The position numbers and the translations under genes are program-made. Of a stretch of 64,000 nt of DNA, positions 1 to 13,500 are shown piece after piece. The stretch is taken from NCBI GenBank assembly GCA_036320915.1, contig JAXBDG010000004.1, positions 1,674,001 through 1,738,000 of the forward strand, in the 5' to 3' direction. The notes under the pieces are model-generated. The model saw only the letters and a program-made list of their open reading frames with translations. It was not told the origin of the DNA and made no database searches. The stretch's first letter is position 1. Every line of letters begins with the position of its first letter. This stretch comes from Linnemannia elongata (lineage: Eukaryota > Mortierellomycota > Mortierellomycetes > Mortierellales > Mortierellaceae).

Positions 1-418
1 TTGCCTACATGTTTTCCACGGTTGAGATAAAAGACAGTTGGACTGTTGTTCTGTTGAGGTGCTTTCGCTGTGCGTTTGAGGCTCCCTTGTAGAGTGGCAG
101 CAGAACGATGAAGATTTTGCGCTGCACCCATGATAGCGTTCGTGTCTTCGTGTCTTTGTGTGTTTGTGAGGTCTTGAGTAAACTGGAAGAAAAGGAGTGC
201 GCATATGCCACCTTCACGTACGTTTGCCGATTGTACGTGGCTGTCTGTGGGATTGGTTTCCTTGCCCTGGCCATCATGCTCCTCGCTTATTTTTCCACTT
301 TTTTATTTTTTCTTTCCTACTTTTGCCCCTTCTCTCCCACAACAGCCTTCACTCTCACCTCTTCACTCCATACTCACATACCCTTTTCTTCTTCTGCCCT
401 CCCTCACAAATCTAAACA
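1..418. other. 5' flank and leader of the succinate-CoA ligase gene
   Basis: No gene is seen here. The last 120 bases before the start codon at 419 are strongly pyrimidine-rich (C/T), the same style of leader seen before most plus-strand genes in this window. Upstream ATGs at 108 and about 205 open short frames that are not in frame with the ligase. The transcription start cannot be placed from sequence alone. Confidence 0.5.
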
Positions 419-3086
419 ATGCTTCGCACTCTCAGATCCGCTTCCGTTGCTGCCAAGGCCATGGTAAGCAAGATAGGACAGCGACGGCGGGCAAATCAGG
501 TCGATATCAAGCGTGCAAAAGGCGGCAGGATCTAATTCCGGCTGTGCACTCTAAGAAGGGCATCATTCAGGATTCGCTACTGTTGTACAACGTCAAGGAG
601 CGGCATGGAGAATGACGATTGTTCATCCGAGTCGGACGAAAGTGAGGCCTCAACATTTATCAAACAGAGAGGAGTACGAGCGAGCAAAATAAAGCAATTG
701 GGGCTTTGTGCAAGGATAGCCATTTCAAAGAAACATCATTAATATAAAAAGCGACCGATCGGTCCCCCTTCTTGTTTAAGGGAAGGAGTTGAGGAAAGGT
801 GAGAGGTATACCACCACCCGTCACCATGCAAGGTGCGATAGGCATGGGTTGGTATGTCATGAGTAGTAACGCTACCTTAGTCTGCAGTCCAACGGGGACG
901 GGAAAAGAAAAGAGGACAGTAAGAAAAGAACAAAAACGCATCACATCTGTGGTTCAACATCGGATCAGCCCTTTTTATTTTTTCGCCGTGTGCGTCAGGG
1001 TTGTTACTTGGTGCTTGGGTCTGTGAGAGGCGTGTGTTGAGGTGTCTCAACTCTCTCCCCGCATTTTCCTTTATTTGTCCACGGCTCGTTTTGTTTGTGT
1101 TCGTGTTGTTGACCTTCTTGCCTCTTTCTTGACACGTCATGCCTCTCCCCTCTTCAACGTTGATAGCCCCGCATGAACAATGCCAGCCAGCAGCAGAAGC
1201 GATTCCTCTCCATCCACGAGTACCTGTCGATGGAGCTCCTCCAGAAGCAGGGCATCAAGACACCTCGAGGAGGCGTCGCTAAGACCGACAAGGAAGCATT
1301 TACCGTCGCTAAGGACCTTGGTAAGAGCCTTCTGCATGCATGATGTCGTCGCCGTCCTTCTATCTGTTTTCCGCATCTCATTGTGCAATGGTAATTCAAG
1401 ATTTTGCCTATACGATCCCGTGAAATCGCTGCACGTGTATCGATTGTCGAATTGGAATGACCTTCCCGCAAGTTTGAACATAACCCATTGACAGGCAGTT
1501 TGACGACGGAAGGGAGGATTGCATGCGACATCAAAATACTTTGGATACCGGGACATATCGCCAGGGTATTTAGAAGAAGAGGGGCGTTCTTCTTGGCGCA
1601 GTCAGGAGTGTTGAACAGGAGGAGAGACATATGATATGATCTGTGGATCGGATACTGCACAATTGGGTTGAGAGTAGATGTTGAGTGCAATGAAGATGAT
1701 ATGCTCACACCTGGTTTGTTATTTTCTTGATTGTTCAGGAACGGAGGATATGGTTATTAAGGCGCAGGTCCTTGCTGGCGGACGTGGCAAGGGTACCTTT
1801 GACTCTGGCTTGAAGGGTGGTGTCCGCACCATTTTCTCGTAAGTGACCCTATTCGATTATGCCGGTGCGAGCGCCTTGTCAATTGATCACGAGGGACTTT
1901 TCTATGGCATGCTGTTGGAATGCAGAAACTAACCCCTTGTTTTATCTTCCTCCACGACTACGACGACAAAAAAATTAGTCCAAGTGAGGCTCAGATGTTT
2001 GCTGAAAAGATGCTGGGTCACAAGTTGGTGACCAAGCAGACGGGAGCCGCTGGAAAAATCTGCAACTCGGTCTACATCTGTGAGCGTCAATACGTCCGTC
2101 GCGAGTACTACTTTGCAGTCCTCATGGATCGCAAGTCCCAAGGACCCGTCATGGTCGCCTCATCCCAAGGAGGGGTGGATATTGAGACAGTTGCAGCTGA
2201 GAACCCCGAGGCGATCTTGCAGCTTCCGATTGACATAAACAAGGGCGCCGACCGGGCTGCCGTCAGGGATTTGGCGGAGCGTATGGGATTCACGCCCCGA
2301 TGTGTCGATCAGGCAACAGATACAATGATCAAGCTGTACGAACTCTTTATGGAGAAGGATGCAACTATGGTCGAGATCAACCCCATGGCCGAGTCTGCCG
2401 ACCACGAAGGTAGCCGTTGCTACTTGAAACCTGCCGATACTTACTGAAAAAGAAGAACAAAGAAACTGATGCATAGCTATGGTTCTTTCATATTAGTTAT
2501 TTGCATGGATGCAAAGATCAACTTTGATGACAATGCCGAGTTCCGTCAGCATGAGGTCTTCAATCTTCGGGATGTCACACAGGAGGATCCTCGCGAAGTA
2601 GCAGCGGCAAAGTACAACCTGAACTACATTGGTCTCGACGGATCGATCGGTTGTCTCGTCAACGGTGCCGGATTAGCCATGTCGACAATGGACATCATCA
2701 AGCTGCACGGCGGAGAGCCCGCCAACTTTTTGGATGTCGGAGGCGGAGCCACTGCAGAGCAAGTCACAGAGGCCTTTAAGATCATCTCGTCGGATCCACG
2801 CGTCACAACAATCTTTACAAACATCTTCGGAGGCATCATGTCGTGTAAGGTCATTGCCCAGGGTATCGTTGCTGCCGCATCGACTCTGCAGCTCCAGATT
2901 CCCCTTGTTGTGCGTTTGCAAGGAACAGAAGTGGATGAGGGCAAGAAGTTGATCGCAGAGTCTGGGCTTCGTATCATCACATCGGATGATCTGGACGATG
3001 CGGCCAGCAAGTCTGTCAAGCTGAGCAAGATGGTCAACATGGCACGAGAAGCCCAGATTAACGTCAGCTTTGAGCTTCCTATTTAG
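419..3086 (+). CDS. LSC2: Succinate-CoA ligase (succinyl-CoA synthetase) beta subunit, mitochondrial
   Basis: This TCA-cycle enzyme subunit pairs with the alpha subunit in the mitochondrial matrix. It interconverts succinyl-CoA and succinate with formation of ATP or GTP. I read five exons: 419-463, 1191-1320, 1739-1838, 1979-2409 and 2497-3086, giving 431 residues, close to the usual fungal beta subunit (about 427). The N-terminus [15 protein letters not shown] is basic and hydroxylated, as expected for a mitochondrial presequence. The mature protein begins with the typical [16 protein letters not shown] stretch, followed by the ATP-grasp half ([21 protein letters not shown]). The C-terminal CoA-ligase half follows ([42 protein letters not shown]). 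Joins fit phases 0, 1, 2, 1. Intron 1 is unusually long for this window (727 nt). Nucleotide specificity (ATP or GTP) cannot be read from sequence. Confidence 0.95.
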
Positions 3087-3796
3087 TCGTGTGCACCTTT
3101 CGTTCTTTTTTTATGACATGACTGCGACTGAAATGACTACGGCAGAAAAGAGGATAGAAAGCCAGTAATGAGGAGCTAGATTGGAGTAGAGAGGCAAAAT
3201 ATAAGAAACAAAGAATACTCTTCTCACACTCACTCTTTGTTCGCGTATAACACATATCGTCGCCATAGTTCCCGCTTGGGAGCTGTCTCATCGTCGGCGG
3301 CCCAGCATTCATCCGCTTCGTCTGGTTTCATGTCAGTGTTGCCAGGCGCTCTTGTTGTACTTTACCCTTGTTTTCTAATATGTGTCAAGCTAGACAGTCC
3401 AGGCCTGATCGAGTATCAAGCCCTGTCTACCGGATTTTACGCTTGCCTTTTTTTTTTTTTTTTTTTTTTATGTATGAGGTCGTCCCTAATTTTTCCTTGC
3501 CCTTGGAATCAAAGATGCGGGCAAATTAGTTCGGATTCTTTGCCCCTTTCATATTTTTTTCTTCACTCCTTCAGTTGTCCCATTTTACATGATTTCTTGA
3601 AAAGAAGGGGGGTGGTATGTCGATCCTTTCTTGAACTCCACACCCCAAAAAATTGAAGCGTGGTGACTTTTCGGTGAAGTGAAGGAGGACTGACCCAATG
3701 ATGGATCTTTATTTCCGAAGGAAACTAAAATGCGCGTCAAAAGAAAGAAATGAAGACGAGAAGTGGCGAAGGACAAACGAAAAGAACAAGAACAAA

Positions 3797-3818
3797 ACAC
3801 ACACACACACACACACAC
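3797..3818 (+). repeat. (AC)11 dinucleotide microsatellite
   Basis: Eleven uninterrupted AC units in intergenic DNA. Confidence 0.95.
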
Positions 3819-4211
3819 GAAAAACGAACAAGGGCTAGCAATAGTTGTAATTGGTTCAAACCGGTAGGTTCCCCCCCCCGTTGCACCGGAACTTTAGTGC
3901 GTGTTTTTGTTTTTGGCATAGGGTATCAACACCGTACAACGCACAAAATTCCTCATAAACATCCGAACAAGCCTTCATTGGAATGATGACCTTGTTGGGG
4001 AGGATTAGCAGACGGAAAGAAGACGAGAGTGAAGGAATGATGACTGTTCCTTTTTTCCCAAGCTCAACAACTCTTTCCTGATCTCCCTGTCAGAATAGAA
4101 AGGCGGCCAGGCAGTCATCAGTTGCATTCCCCGCGCTTGGACATGTAAACAATCAAAGACTTGTCAAAGGCTTTTGTGGGAACAAAACAATCGCGGCCAA
4201 TTTTTGATGTT

Positions 4212-4254
4212 GGTTTTTGTTTTGTTTTGTTTTGATTTGTTTGTTTGTTTGTTA
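4212..4254 (+). repeat. TTTG/TTTTG short tandem repeat
   Basis: Imperfect run of TTTTG then TTTG units, ending in three exact TTTG copies. Intergenic. Confidence 0.8.
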
Positions 4255-7223
4255 GTGTTTTTAATGATACATTCTCTTGTTTGGGAGTCAAAGCAAAAGG
4301 GTAATCCTCAAACGTAAGAAAAAAATAACAAGTGCACAGATGTGGCCGGCCACTTTTCTCTCAGGCGAATGGCAATTGTGACACTAGAAAGACTAGGTCA
4401 TTAACTTGAAAGGTAAGGCAAATGTTGGAAACGGAAATGATGCCTAAGGACAACACTGCAAAGTGTATAGATCTGACTGTCGGGTCTTGTTGTAGTTTTC
4501 TGCTCTTACATTCCCCGCTTATGAATGAGATGTGCTGAATAATGGATGTGTATCAGCGCGGCGTGGTAAAAGATATGTGTCTGTGAGAGTGTCTGTGTTC
4601 CTGTTTGTTTTATGTGCAAGTAAGAAGGAGAGTAGAAGGTGTAGGATAGAAAACATTTGGGTCAAGAGGTAGGAATTGGCGGCGATGGTCGAGGCCTCTT
4701 CTCTTGGGCGAATGCAGCAAATGCTATGCATCAGCTTCCCAGCTTTTATTACCCTTTAACATTTGCCACGTTTGAGTGTAGTTTTCGTTCTCTTTGTTCG
4801 GACTTGGTTCCAAGGGCTAAAAATCTTCAAAGTAGAGTGACTTTGAGTATGAGGAGCCATGGCGACATCGCAATAGAAGGAAGAAAAAGAATCGCCCTGG
4901 TCCCCTCACCTCCAGTAATTGACATAAATGGCGTTTTTCTCCACCTTTTCCTCTTGGGTTTTAATATCGGACTCGAATTACTGACAGGGAATCCAATCAC
5001 GCGATCATTGTCGGAGACCATGCAAAGGTGTAACCAAGAAGGGCGGGGTAATTGATGAGCAGCAGGAAAAGGGGCGAAGTGAATGTTGAAAGAACAGGGG
5101 TCCAAGAAAAGTAGATACCCTTGAGCTAGAGAGATGATGATGATGGCAGTAGTTGAAAATGAGATTGAAGTAAAGGCTCAAAGGTTTATTTTCGACCCTT
5201 TCGTTCGGAATACGAAATACGGGGGAGTTTTTTCAATTTTTTTTCTCCTTATGGCAACCCTGGCAACGCGGGGGAAGGAGATTCAAGTAAGAGGAAGAAA
5301 AGGGAGGGAGGGTAAAGGGATATGGTAGAAAGTGGGGAAAAATGAGGAACGAAGAAAGATGTACATGTCTAATCTAGAGTCGCCATGCATGAGATGGATG
5401 TGATGTGATGCAGTACAGGAGGAATAGGTACCTTGCCTTACCACGACACTCTGTGAATAGTTTCGCGCTCAGGGTTCTCCCCCGTGTTTTTTTCTATTTT
5501 CTTTTTAGTCAGGGTCAGGGTCAGGCCGATTGGTTGGTCGTACACCATGCCAGAGAAGAGCAGGGCGTGAGAGGTGTGTTCTATTCCTCTCTTGGAGCAG
5601 GGAGGGAAGAAAAGGAAGGAGGTACGAGTCGGAATCGGAAAAGTGGGGAAACCGCTACATTAAAGGCAATTGTTGAGTTGTTAACTTCACCTACCCTTCT
5701 TCGGGATATCCTTCTTGCGTAGCATTGCGTCCAGATTTTCCATACACCAGTCGCCTTTCTTTCTGCTTGAAGGGGTTGGATTTTGTGTGCCTGAAAGAAC
5801 AAAAAGACGGATCTGCACTTGAAAAAAGACATGATCAGAGGATTGTTTTCTCCAGGCACAGCTCTTTTTTTTATCTGTTATGGAATTTGGTGGCGTCCAT
5901 TGATCGTCGTTGTTAATTGTTTGATTTTGATGCATTGTTCATATCAGCTGTCTCTCTTACATTCACATCCTGCTGTTTCTTTGTTTGTTGTGTGCTTCTT
6001 CGCTTTTTTGTTTGTCATCTATCCTCGCAAGGTCGTTAGCAAAGGTGAAGAGGGCCATTGAGCAGTCTCTCTGCCACACCATTCACTGACTTGTACGGCC
6101 CTCATGAACGATTAACGTTTCATGCTTATGAACACTGACAAAAAAAAGTGGATCTTCCCCGCTTTTTTATTTTTCATGAACAGAGAGGGCGTATGTGCAG
6201 TGTGGGGAATCGAAATCGTAATAAATAGGGTCACATACCGATTGAATCAAACACTCTCGTGGACTATTCAAATAGGGTTGCACAGGTCACTGTCTCGATC
6301 CGCGAAAAGACTGAGTAAAGCCAAGACTGCAGAATGAACGAAGGCGGCCCAAAAAAAGAGTAGAGGCAATTGAGGGTGGGCGGATTTATCACTTTTTCCT
6401 TTTTCTTTGTCGTCCACCTGCAGGCTGCAGGTATAGTGCAAGACCGACGAGTACCCCTCACTGTTCTCCCCCCTTTACGAGACATTTGGAAGCAGAAGAT
6501 TTATCCCTCGTTTTCATTTTGAACCCTCAATCGTCCCTTATGAACGTATGAGAGACATGAGCATTGTGTGATAGAAGTGAGGAGAGACTTGATAGCGAGC
6601 ACATGTCGTCTTGAAAATTGAGGCAATAAAGAAGAAGCGGCAAAAGTTTTCGAGATAAGTCAGCATCGCCAACTCGGTTTTTGGGTACCACAGGTCTCTG
6701 TTCAGGACTGAGGGAAAATAACAATAATGCAACAACAACATATACGAACGATGTAAACAAACAAAGGAGAGCAGGGATCGATTTGAACGAGAACAACAAC
6801 AACCAAGCAAGCAAGCAGCTGCCCGTGTTTTCATATACAGTGATTATTTTTTTCAATGGGATGTGCTACTCAGTTGAGCAAGTAAATAGACAAGACTGCC
6901 AACCTTACCATAGTCATTTCTAAAGAAAAGTAAAGAATAGCCACCGAATTCAATTACAACGCGAACTCTCTCAATCATGACAGGGCAACCTTACTTCCAT
7001 ATTTCTTGCCGTTTCCTCGTTTTCCTTCCCTTTTTTCCTTCTCTGTACACCCTCTCTCTCACACTTCGTCGCAACCCAATCCGACGCATGCAATTCCTCC
7101 GTCAACAGTTCGAATGACCACTCAACCATCCACTAGCCTATCCTGGCCCGTCCTTTTCAATTCTCAACAGAAGAAACTTTGGCCGTGGGCCAACAACAAC
7201 TCGTTAAAGGGGATGATTCCTTG

Positions 7224-7230
7224 TATAAAT
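7224..7230 (+). promoter_or_regulatory. Candidate TATA box of the YdcZ-type transporter gene
   Basis: TATAAAT lies about 335 bases before the start codon at 7563. A C/T-only-like leader rich in TCATCC units follows it. Position and context suit a core promoter with a leader of about 300 nt. This is a motif match only. Confidence 0.4.
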
Positions 7231-7562
7231 ACTCTAGCCCCGACTCTTCTTTTTTCTTCTTCTACTTCTTTCTTGTCAATCACAACCATTCTTCCCTCTC
7301 ATCCTCATCCTCATCCTCACTTCATCCTCATCCTCTCCTCTCCTCTTTCCTTTCTCTTGTCTCTCAAACAAATTCTCCTTTGATCCGATCTATTATACCT
7401 CTGGTGTTTTCATTCATATAAACCCCAATCCTACCCTCAGATCGATCTTCCTTCCTCCTCCTTCTCTCCATACTCTTCTATCTCTTCAGGAATCTCATCG
7501 CGCCCCTCTCCTCTCTCTCTTCACATTCCCTCCTTCTCTCCTCAACGTAATCACATACAACA

Positions 7563-8205
7563 ATGGCCGGAATCCTCGATAACGTTATTTTCGCCGCCTT
7601 CCTCTGCCTGATCGGAGGTGTCGCTACCTCCTCGCAGGGAGCCGTCAATGCCAAGCTCGGTCAATACTCTGGCCAGGGCTTGTCTTCCACCATCGTCTTC
7701 TGCATTGGTATGTTGTCCCCTTACAAGTGTGTCTCAATTTCACTACTCTGGATAATGTTTTGCCGGGATAACCAGTTGCATTAAATCAAATCATCCGTTC
7801 AAGTGGGTCAAATAAATGCGATAACTACAGGTTAACTAACCCAGGAACCAACCACAAACTTCTTTTATTCTTTCAACCACAGGTGCTATCACGTCGTTGA
7901 TCTACTTTTTGATCGAAGTCGAGGGTCGTCCACCAGCAGATCTGGCTGCAAGACTCCACCAGGCACCCTGGTGGGCCTGGTCCGGAGGAGTCATCGGTGC
8001 CCTCTTTGTCATCATCAACATCTTGACCATCCCCAAGCTCGGCGCCGGTACGACCTCGGCCATCATCGTCTGTGCTCAGTTGGTCTTCTCCTGCATCATT
8101 GACAACTTCCAGTTCTTTGGCATCAATTACCGCACCTACACCCTCTGGCGTGGGCTCGCCACCGTCGGTCTCATTGGCTGTGTCGCCGCCATCGCCAAGT
8201 TCTAA
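7563..8205 (+). CDS. YdcZ/DUF606-type small membrane transporter (drug/metabolite transporter superfamily)
   Basis: Two exons (7563-7707 and 7883-8205, phase-1 join) give 155 residues, the size of a single DUF606 (YdcZ) domain. The protein is almost wholly hydrophobic and I count about five membrane segments. It starts MAGILDNVIFAAFLCLIGG, followed by the family-typical small-residue loop with SSQGAVNAKLG. Later comes PWWAWSGGVIGALFV, a GAGTTSAIIVCAQL helix, and a C-terminal WRGLATVGLIGCVAAIAKF. Bacterial members work as small-molecule exporters, often as pairs. The fungal role and substrate are unknown. The family is mainly bacterial, so ancient transfer is possible, but the intron and CT-rich leader show it is fully at home here. 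Membrane location (plasma or organelle) cannot be told. Confidence 0.85.
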
Positions 8206-9447
8206 GAGGTTATCTAGAACTGCCCACAGTTTGCTGCATGTCTGTAGTGTAGTAACGAGAGAAGGATTCTCTTCAACCCTACCCCATTCCTCCCCTTTTT
8301 GCACATATTTTTTTTATTCTTTTCATTTTCTTATGGGTACAGATGTAGCTTTTCATCCATTGGCTTGGATCTACATCCCATGTACACAGTTCTGTGTATG
8401 AAACAAATCACGGATACCATGGTGCCTGCACTGCACCGGAGCAGCAGAGTTGTATTATATTTTTATCTAAGTGACCAAAAAAAACAAATAAAACAAACGA
8501 ACATCCCTTTTTGTATCATAACTACTTTTTTCAGTTCTGGTTCCCTTCGCTCTTTGGCTCTTCTCCCCCAACTGTTGCACAAGGATCCGAGAATTTTGTT
8601 GTTTTGTTGTGGAGGAAAGAAAGAGGGGAAGGAGGAAGCTCGGGGAATGCGGCGAATAAAGCGTGAGGGAAAGAGCGGGAAGATCGATTCGTTCACGGAT
8701 GTGAGAGCCAAATAAAGTGAAGAGAGGTATCGTTGTTTTCTGTTCTTCTTCCTTTCTGTTCGGATGCGGTTGAGAACGCCGAAGGCACCGCAGGCTGACT
8801 GTTTCCCTTCCTTGTTTCTATGATCGTACAAACAAAGTCAGGTCCCCTTCTGATCTGTTCCAAGTGAACTCCTGGAGCTCAGGCTTTGGGTCCCATTCTC
8901 GATCATTTGTTGTTTATTTATTTTTGGCTAGTTTGAGCTCACCGTCACCTTCTCCATGTGCTGCTGTGAAAATGTTCAGGGTAACCGCACAAGAGCTATT
9001 CTGTCATCGTCATCTTGGGCACACGAGAGCACGTCCTACACTGCATTAGGTATAGTGCATCAGGTTTCAATGGAAAACGTGAGAATAGAAAAGTGACATG
9101 CATAGAGTTTCAGTGCTGTCGTACATACTCTATGTCCAGGTCGGGACTCTACTTAGTGGCACTGAGTGTCAAAAAAAGTCGTGATTGTCCCAGGATATTT
9201 AATCTCGTGGTGTATGCAGCACCTAATGCGTCATCCATAAAAAGGCGGGGGCTCTGCAGATCTGGGGGGGTCGTTGTGCCTGCATCCGACCCGACCGACC
9301 TCCCGAGTAATCTGATCGAAAAAAAAAGAAAACAAGCCACCATGCGGTCCAGCTTAAGGGTTCAGGAACCAACCTTCCACTTCTCAATTGATCAATCATT
9401 ATGGATCCTTCCAGGATTCTGGAACAGAGAAAAGAAAGCACCGAGGT

Positions 9448-9461
9448 CTCTCTCGAGAGAG
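9448..9461. repeat. 14-bp perfect palindrome (CTCTCTCGAGAGAG)
   Basis: Perfect self-complementary 14-mer in intergenic DNA with no gene nearby. It may be chance within CT/GA-rich sequence. Confidence 0.6.
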
Positions 9462-10559
9462 CAACAGGTGAAAAAAAATAAAATTTATTCAAGTGTTGTG
9501 ATGCACGAAAAAAGGGTTGAAAGAGTGTGATACTGATCATGGAGACAGCATGCAAAAATTAGGCGCGGCGTTGCTTTAGCAAACAAACATTGGGCGTGTG
9601 CGAAATGCATGCCGAAAATGGGAAGATGTCTGCTGTATGTTATGTTGTCTATGCCACACAAAAATGTTGTTTTTTTTTATTGTGTGGCCTGGTGTGATTC
9701 TTTGATCGACAGTGTGTCTCACAGAGAGATGACAGACCACACTTCGCCCTTTTGTGCAGTGGAGCAACCTCGACGTCACTCATTCGTCCATCGAACTCAA
9801 AATTGGGCGAATTTTTTATCTCATAGGACTAGACAACTGGACGGGAAATAGAGAAAGAGGCAGACGATAGGAAGAGATGAATGAGAAAGGAAGAGAGTGT
9901 GTACGGAAGGTCGAAAGGGAAGAGGAAAAGAGTGGGACATAGAAGAGCCCAGAGCTGGTCGTGCTTTGAAAAAATATCTTTAAAGAAGAGATGGGAAAAC
10001 TTGTACCATTTGTATGAAGTGAGGGAGAGGATCCTAAGTCCATTGACGGTTCGGAGGAAATGTTGTGGGGCTATTGAGCGGAAGGAGCGACGGAGGGAAG
10101 GTCAATGGTAGAGAAGAGGTAAAAAAAAAGGAAGGGGAACTATTCTTGATTGAAAGAGTTATCTTGAGAAGATGCTTTGCCTCGGTAACTATTCAATGCT
10201 GGAAGGTTTTGTCGATAGGTGTGGCTGAAGATGTTGTTTTTGTGTTGATATTATTTTTTGTTGTTTGCGTGCGGATTGGGGGATGGGCCATCTGATCCAA
10301 AGGCATTCATGCAGCCGTCCAAAATGGTGCCAAAAGGAGGCCAGTTCTCATGTTCATCGCCCAAATAAAATATAGCCTTTGAGTGTAAATTTCAGTTGCG
10401 CTTGTTTGTCCTCCACTATCCCTCTCCCTCTTGTCTTTTGCTGTGGGAGTGAAGTTGAAGGAGAGGTACTTGGAAGAATACAGTCTGGAGTGCATTCGAG
10501 GAAGAAAAGACAGAAGGGGGAAGATCACCATGGTTCAGCGCAGCTTCAACGAACCCACC

Positions 10560-10580
10560 TTTTTTTTTTTTTTTTTTTTT
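10560..10580 (+). repeat. Poly(T) tract, 21 nt
   Basis: Uninterrupted T run in the gene-poor region. One of eleven such tracts of 21 nt or more in the window. Confidence 0.9.
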
Positions 10581-13500
10581 GGCTATTGATATTGATGAGT
10601 AAGTGTGCAGTAGTTGAAGCACTGCGTAATGTGTGTAAGTGTGGGTGTTTTTGTGTTCCTTTTTCGTTTGTCTATTCCTTCCCGGGTGCAGGAAGGCGCT
10701 GAGAGGGAGAGATCGAGCTCAATTGCTCGATGCCCTGTGAGTGCGTGTGAGTAAGTGTGTGTGAGTTTATGTATGTGCTGTGTGTGTGCTTGAGTGTGCT
10801 GTCCCCTGGTTGTGCTGCAACTGTGATGACGAGAGAGCGGAGCCGAGTCAAAAATTTGAGAGGACCAACATACAACTCGATGCAAAGTCCGAACTACGGC
10901 AAAAGAGGGCGAGAGACTGAGATAAAGAGAGAGAGAGAGGAGCCAAGCCCGAAGCTAGCAAGGATAAGCCCAGGGAGTGAGTGAGATGAAAAAAAATAAA
11001 ACATATCACTTTGTCCGCCACTTCATTTTTCTTCTCTTCCTTTCTCTCTCCAATCGCCCCTCTCCCGACTTCTTTTGCGCTTTGTTCACGCCCCAGATCG
11101 GCGATCAGATTCAGCCCCCTCATCAGCCCCCACTTGGACTCTTCTCATCGCTCACTCCCCCCTCTTCTCCTAGCAAGTTTCCATTCACCGACAGATTCAC
11201 CTCTGTAAGATCCACAGCACCCAAGCCTCGCAGCCCCCCGCTTTGCCCACCGAAGAAGCTCTATTATTTTCGAATACTTTCCCTTGGCTCCGGCTCGAAT
11301 AGATCCGCCCACAGACTCACCTCCCCCATCAACATACACAACCGCAACTCGACATATCATTCACCTTCGAAAAAAAAAAGATCAGCACCATAAGGATGCA
11401 GATCGACCTGGAATCAACCGACAGGATCTATTTTACCATCCACTTCCCTTTAGCCTTTTTGTACTTTGACCCAAGCCATCCCCTCCGATATCCATTCGAG
11501 AGCCATCATTCTATTTTTCCTTTTGATTTTTATTTTTCTTTGCGTGTGTGTAGTCGCCCCTTCGCCCAGACTTCGCCTCGAGGGTACCCCTCCTATTCTT
11601 TATGCCCTCACACACATCGATGCAACGTCAGCATAGGCGCATTCCTGCGATACCTTGAAAAGAGGAGTACAACTTTTTGGATATCCACATTCATTTTTTT
11701 TTGTGCTTTGGCACTCACAATCGTTCGGCGACCATCAGCCCCTGTGTCATTTTTCCATGAGGTTCTCCAAGCGGATAGCCAAAAAAGCAATTGAGATCTG
11801 TTTGAGAAGGAGGGTTTCTTTGTTGTGCGTGGGCAAGGAATTGATTTTTCACCCCTTTTCCTGCAGACGTGAAAGAAAAAGGTCTAACCCAACGCTACTT
11901 TGTGTCCTTGTTTTCTTTTTGAACGATAGGGAGAAAAAAGCGACAAAAAACATCTTTTTCATCTTCACCCTAACCCCCGCCCGTCCCTCCCCTCGCGCGA
12001 AGAAACGAGTTAAACATGACAATTAGCAGTTCAAGGTAAACATAGTTTTTACGATGATTCCTTACTCTCACTCTTTTTTCACTGCCAGGACCCCGGAAGT
12101 TTGGGACTTTGAAGGGGGTAGTCCTCTGAGCATGCAGATACACGCTCAGAAATATAAAACAAACAATAATGGCATCCGGCGTGGGTGCATCTTTTGCGGG
12201 AGAGGGAGGGAAAAAGGAAAGGGAAGGGAAGGGAAGAGAGAAGGGCGTGTGTGTTTGTTTATGAATACGAGAGCGCGGACCAAATGGGTGACATGAGTAC
12301 AAACATAAAGGGTACAGTGAGTCGCGTCGCCTCTGCCCTCCTTGACTTGGAAAGCAAGCAATTGACACATGGATTGACGCCCAAAGCATGCCCGGACCGG
12401 CTGCGTACAGGATAACACAACAGGGGCAGTAATAGCAACAATACCGCAGGAGGATTGATAATGTGCAGACTTTTGTCGGTATTCTGTTTAGGAGAAGGTC
12501 CATGTGGATTGGCACGTTTGCATGATGCCTTTGTGGTGTACAAAGGAAACATGGGTCTTCATCCAAAGCATTCTCTCTCTGTCTTTCCCCCTATGCTTAT
12601 CCTTCGTCCACGCAGTGTCACGCACTCCCGTCATTTTTTATGATAGCCGCCATGGGAAAAAACGGCAGAAAAAAGAGGCATCGATTCAAAATAGGCTGAA
12701 TGCGAGCGAGGGTAGGGAGATGAGGTATTCCTCGCGCGCATGGTTGACAATAGCTACTTTATTGCCGTAATTTTTCTTTGAAACGGTAACCATGCTTGGT
12801 TTATGGCAAGAGTGAGACCAAATTGGCATCTTCTATGATTGAGCATTGCTTCGATAAGAAAAAAACGAACGGGTGTGAGAGGAAAGAGAGAGTACAGAGA
12901 ACCCCCCAAGTTTGAAGATGGAATGCGCTGTGTGTGTTTTGTGCCAAAAGAGTTTCTTTCCTTCCCAGGCCATCCCAGTCAGTCCCATCGTAGACCTTTC
13001 CCTTCACCTCCCTCCCCTGTCCTTGTTTGGGTGGAGCACCCACCCTCCACCGTTTCCCATCTCCCACAGTCCCTCTCCCTTTATCCCACAACACATCCCA
13101 CACTTACACATATTGTCATTGCTGACAAGTTTGTTTACTTTGTGCAAAGTGGCGTTACAAAAATAACAAAACACAAAAATGAACGATTTTCTCTGGTGGT
13201 GTAGAAAGGGGTAGCATTGTCGAGGCTTTCGATGGAGACTTCAACTGGTTTTCAAACAAGGCATCGAGGAAGAGAAGAAGGGAAAGAAGAGATGAATGCC
13301 GGGAAACGTCCTGTCTTTATAATACTTTATTATGGTTTTCTTCTATATATGAGAAAGGGACAGGGTTCTTTTGTGTATGTATGCGTCGGGCTTTATTTTG
13401 TATTCAAGAGGGAGAGGAGGGAGGAGAGATGGAAGGGGAAAGAACGTTGTTGGGCGGTGCGGTTTTATCTTTCCGGAGGAGGGAGGGAGGGACAAGAGAC

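Larger units (their letters stand above)
3087..7562. other. Gene-poor intergenic region with simple repeats
   Basis: About 4.5 kb without a convincing gene. Open frames are short, overlap on both strands and lack family motifs. Contents include a 22-nt T tract (3448-3469), an (AC)11 run (3797-3818), a TTTG-rich run (about 4212-4254), and a CT-rich leader from about 7000 onwards that belongs to the transporter gene at 7563. Confidence 0.5.

Noticed and set aside
1154..1708. Minus-strand frame of 184 codons
   Set aside because: Overlaps exon 2 and intron 2 of the succinate-CoA ligase gene on the other strand; no motif.
3840..3900. tRNA-like TTCAAA loop with flanking GGTT/AACC
   Set aside because: No matching D arm or acceptor stem could be found at the right distances. 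No other tRNA-like hits were seen by eye on either strand.
10977..11393. Pro/Ser-rich frame of 138 codons
   Set aside because: The composition is explained by the CT-rich block; a leader or promoter is more likely than a protein.
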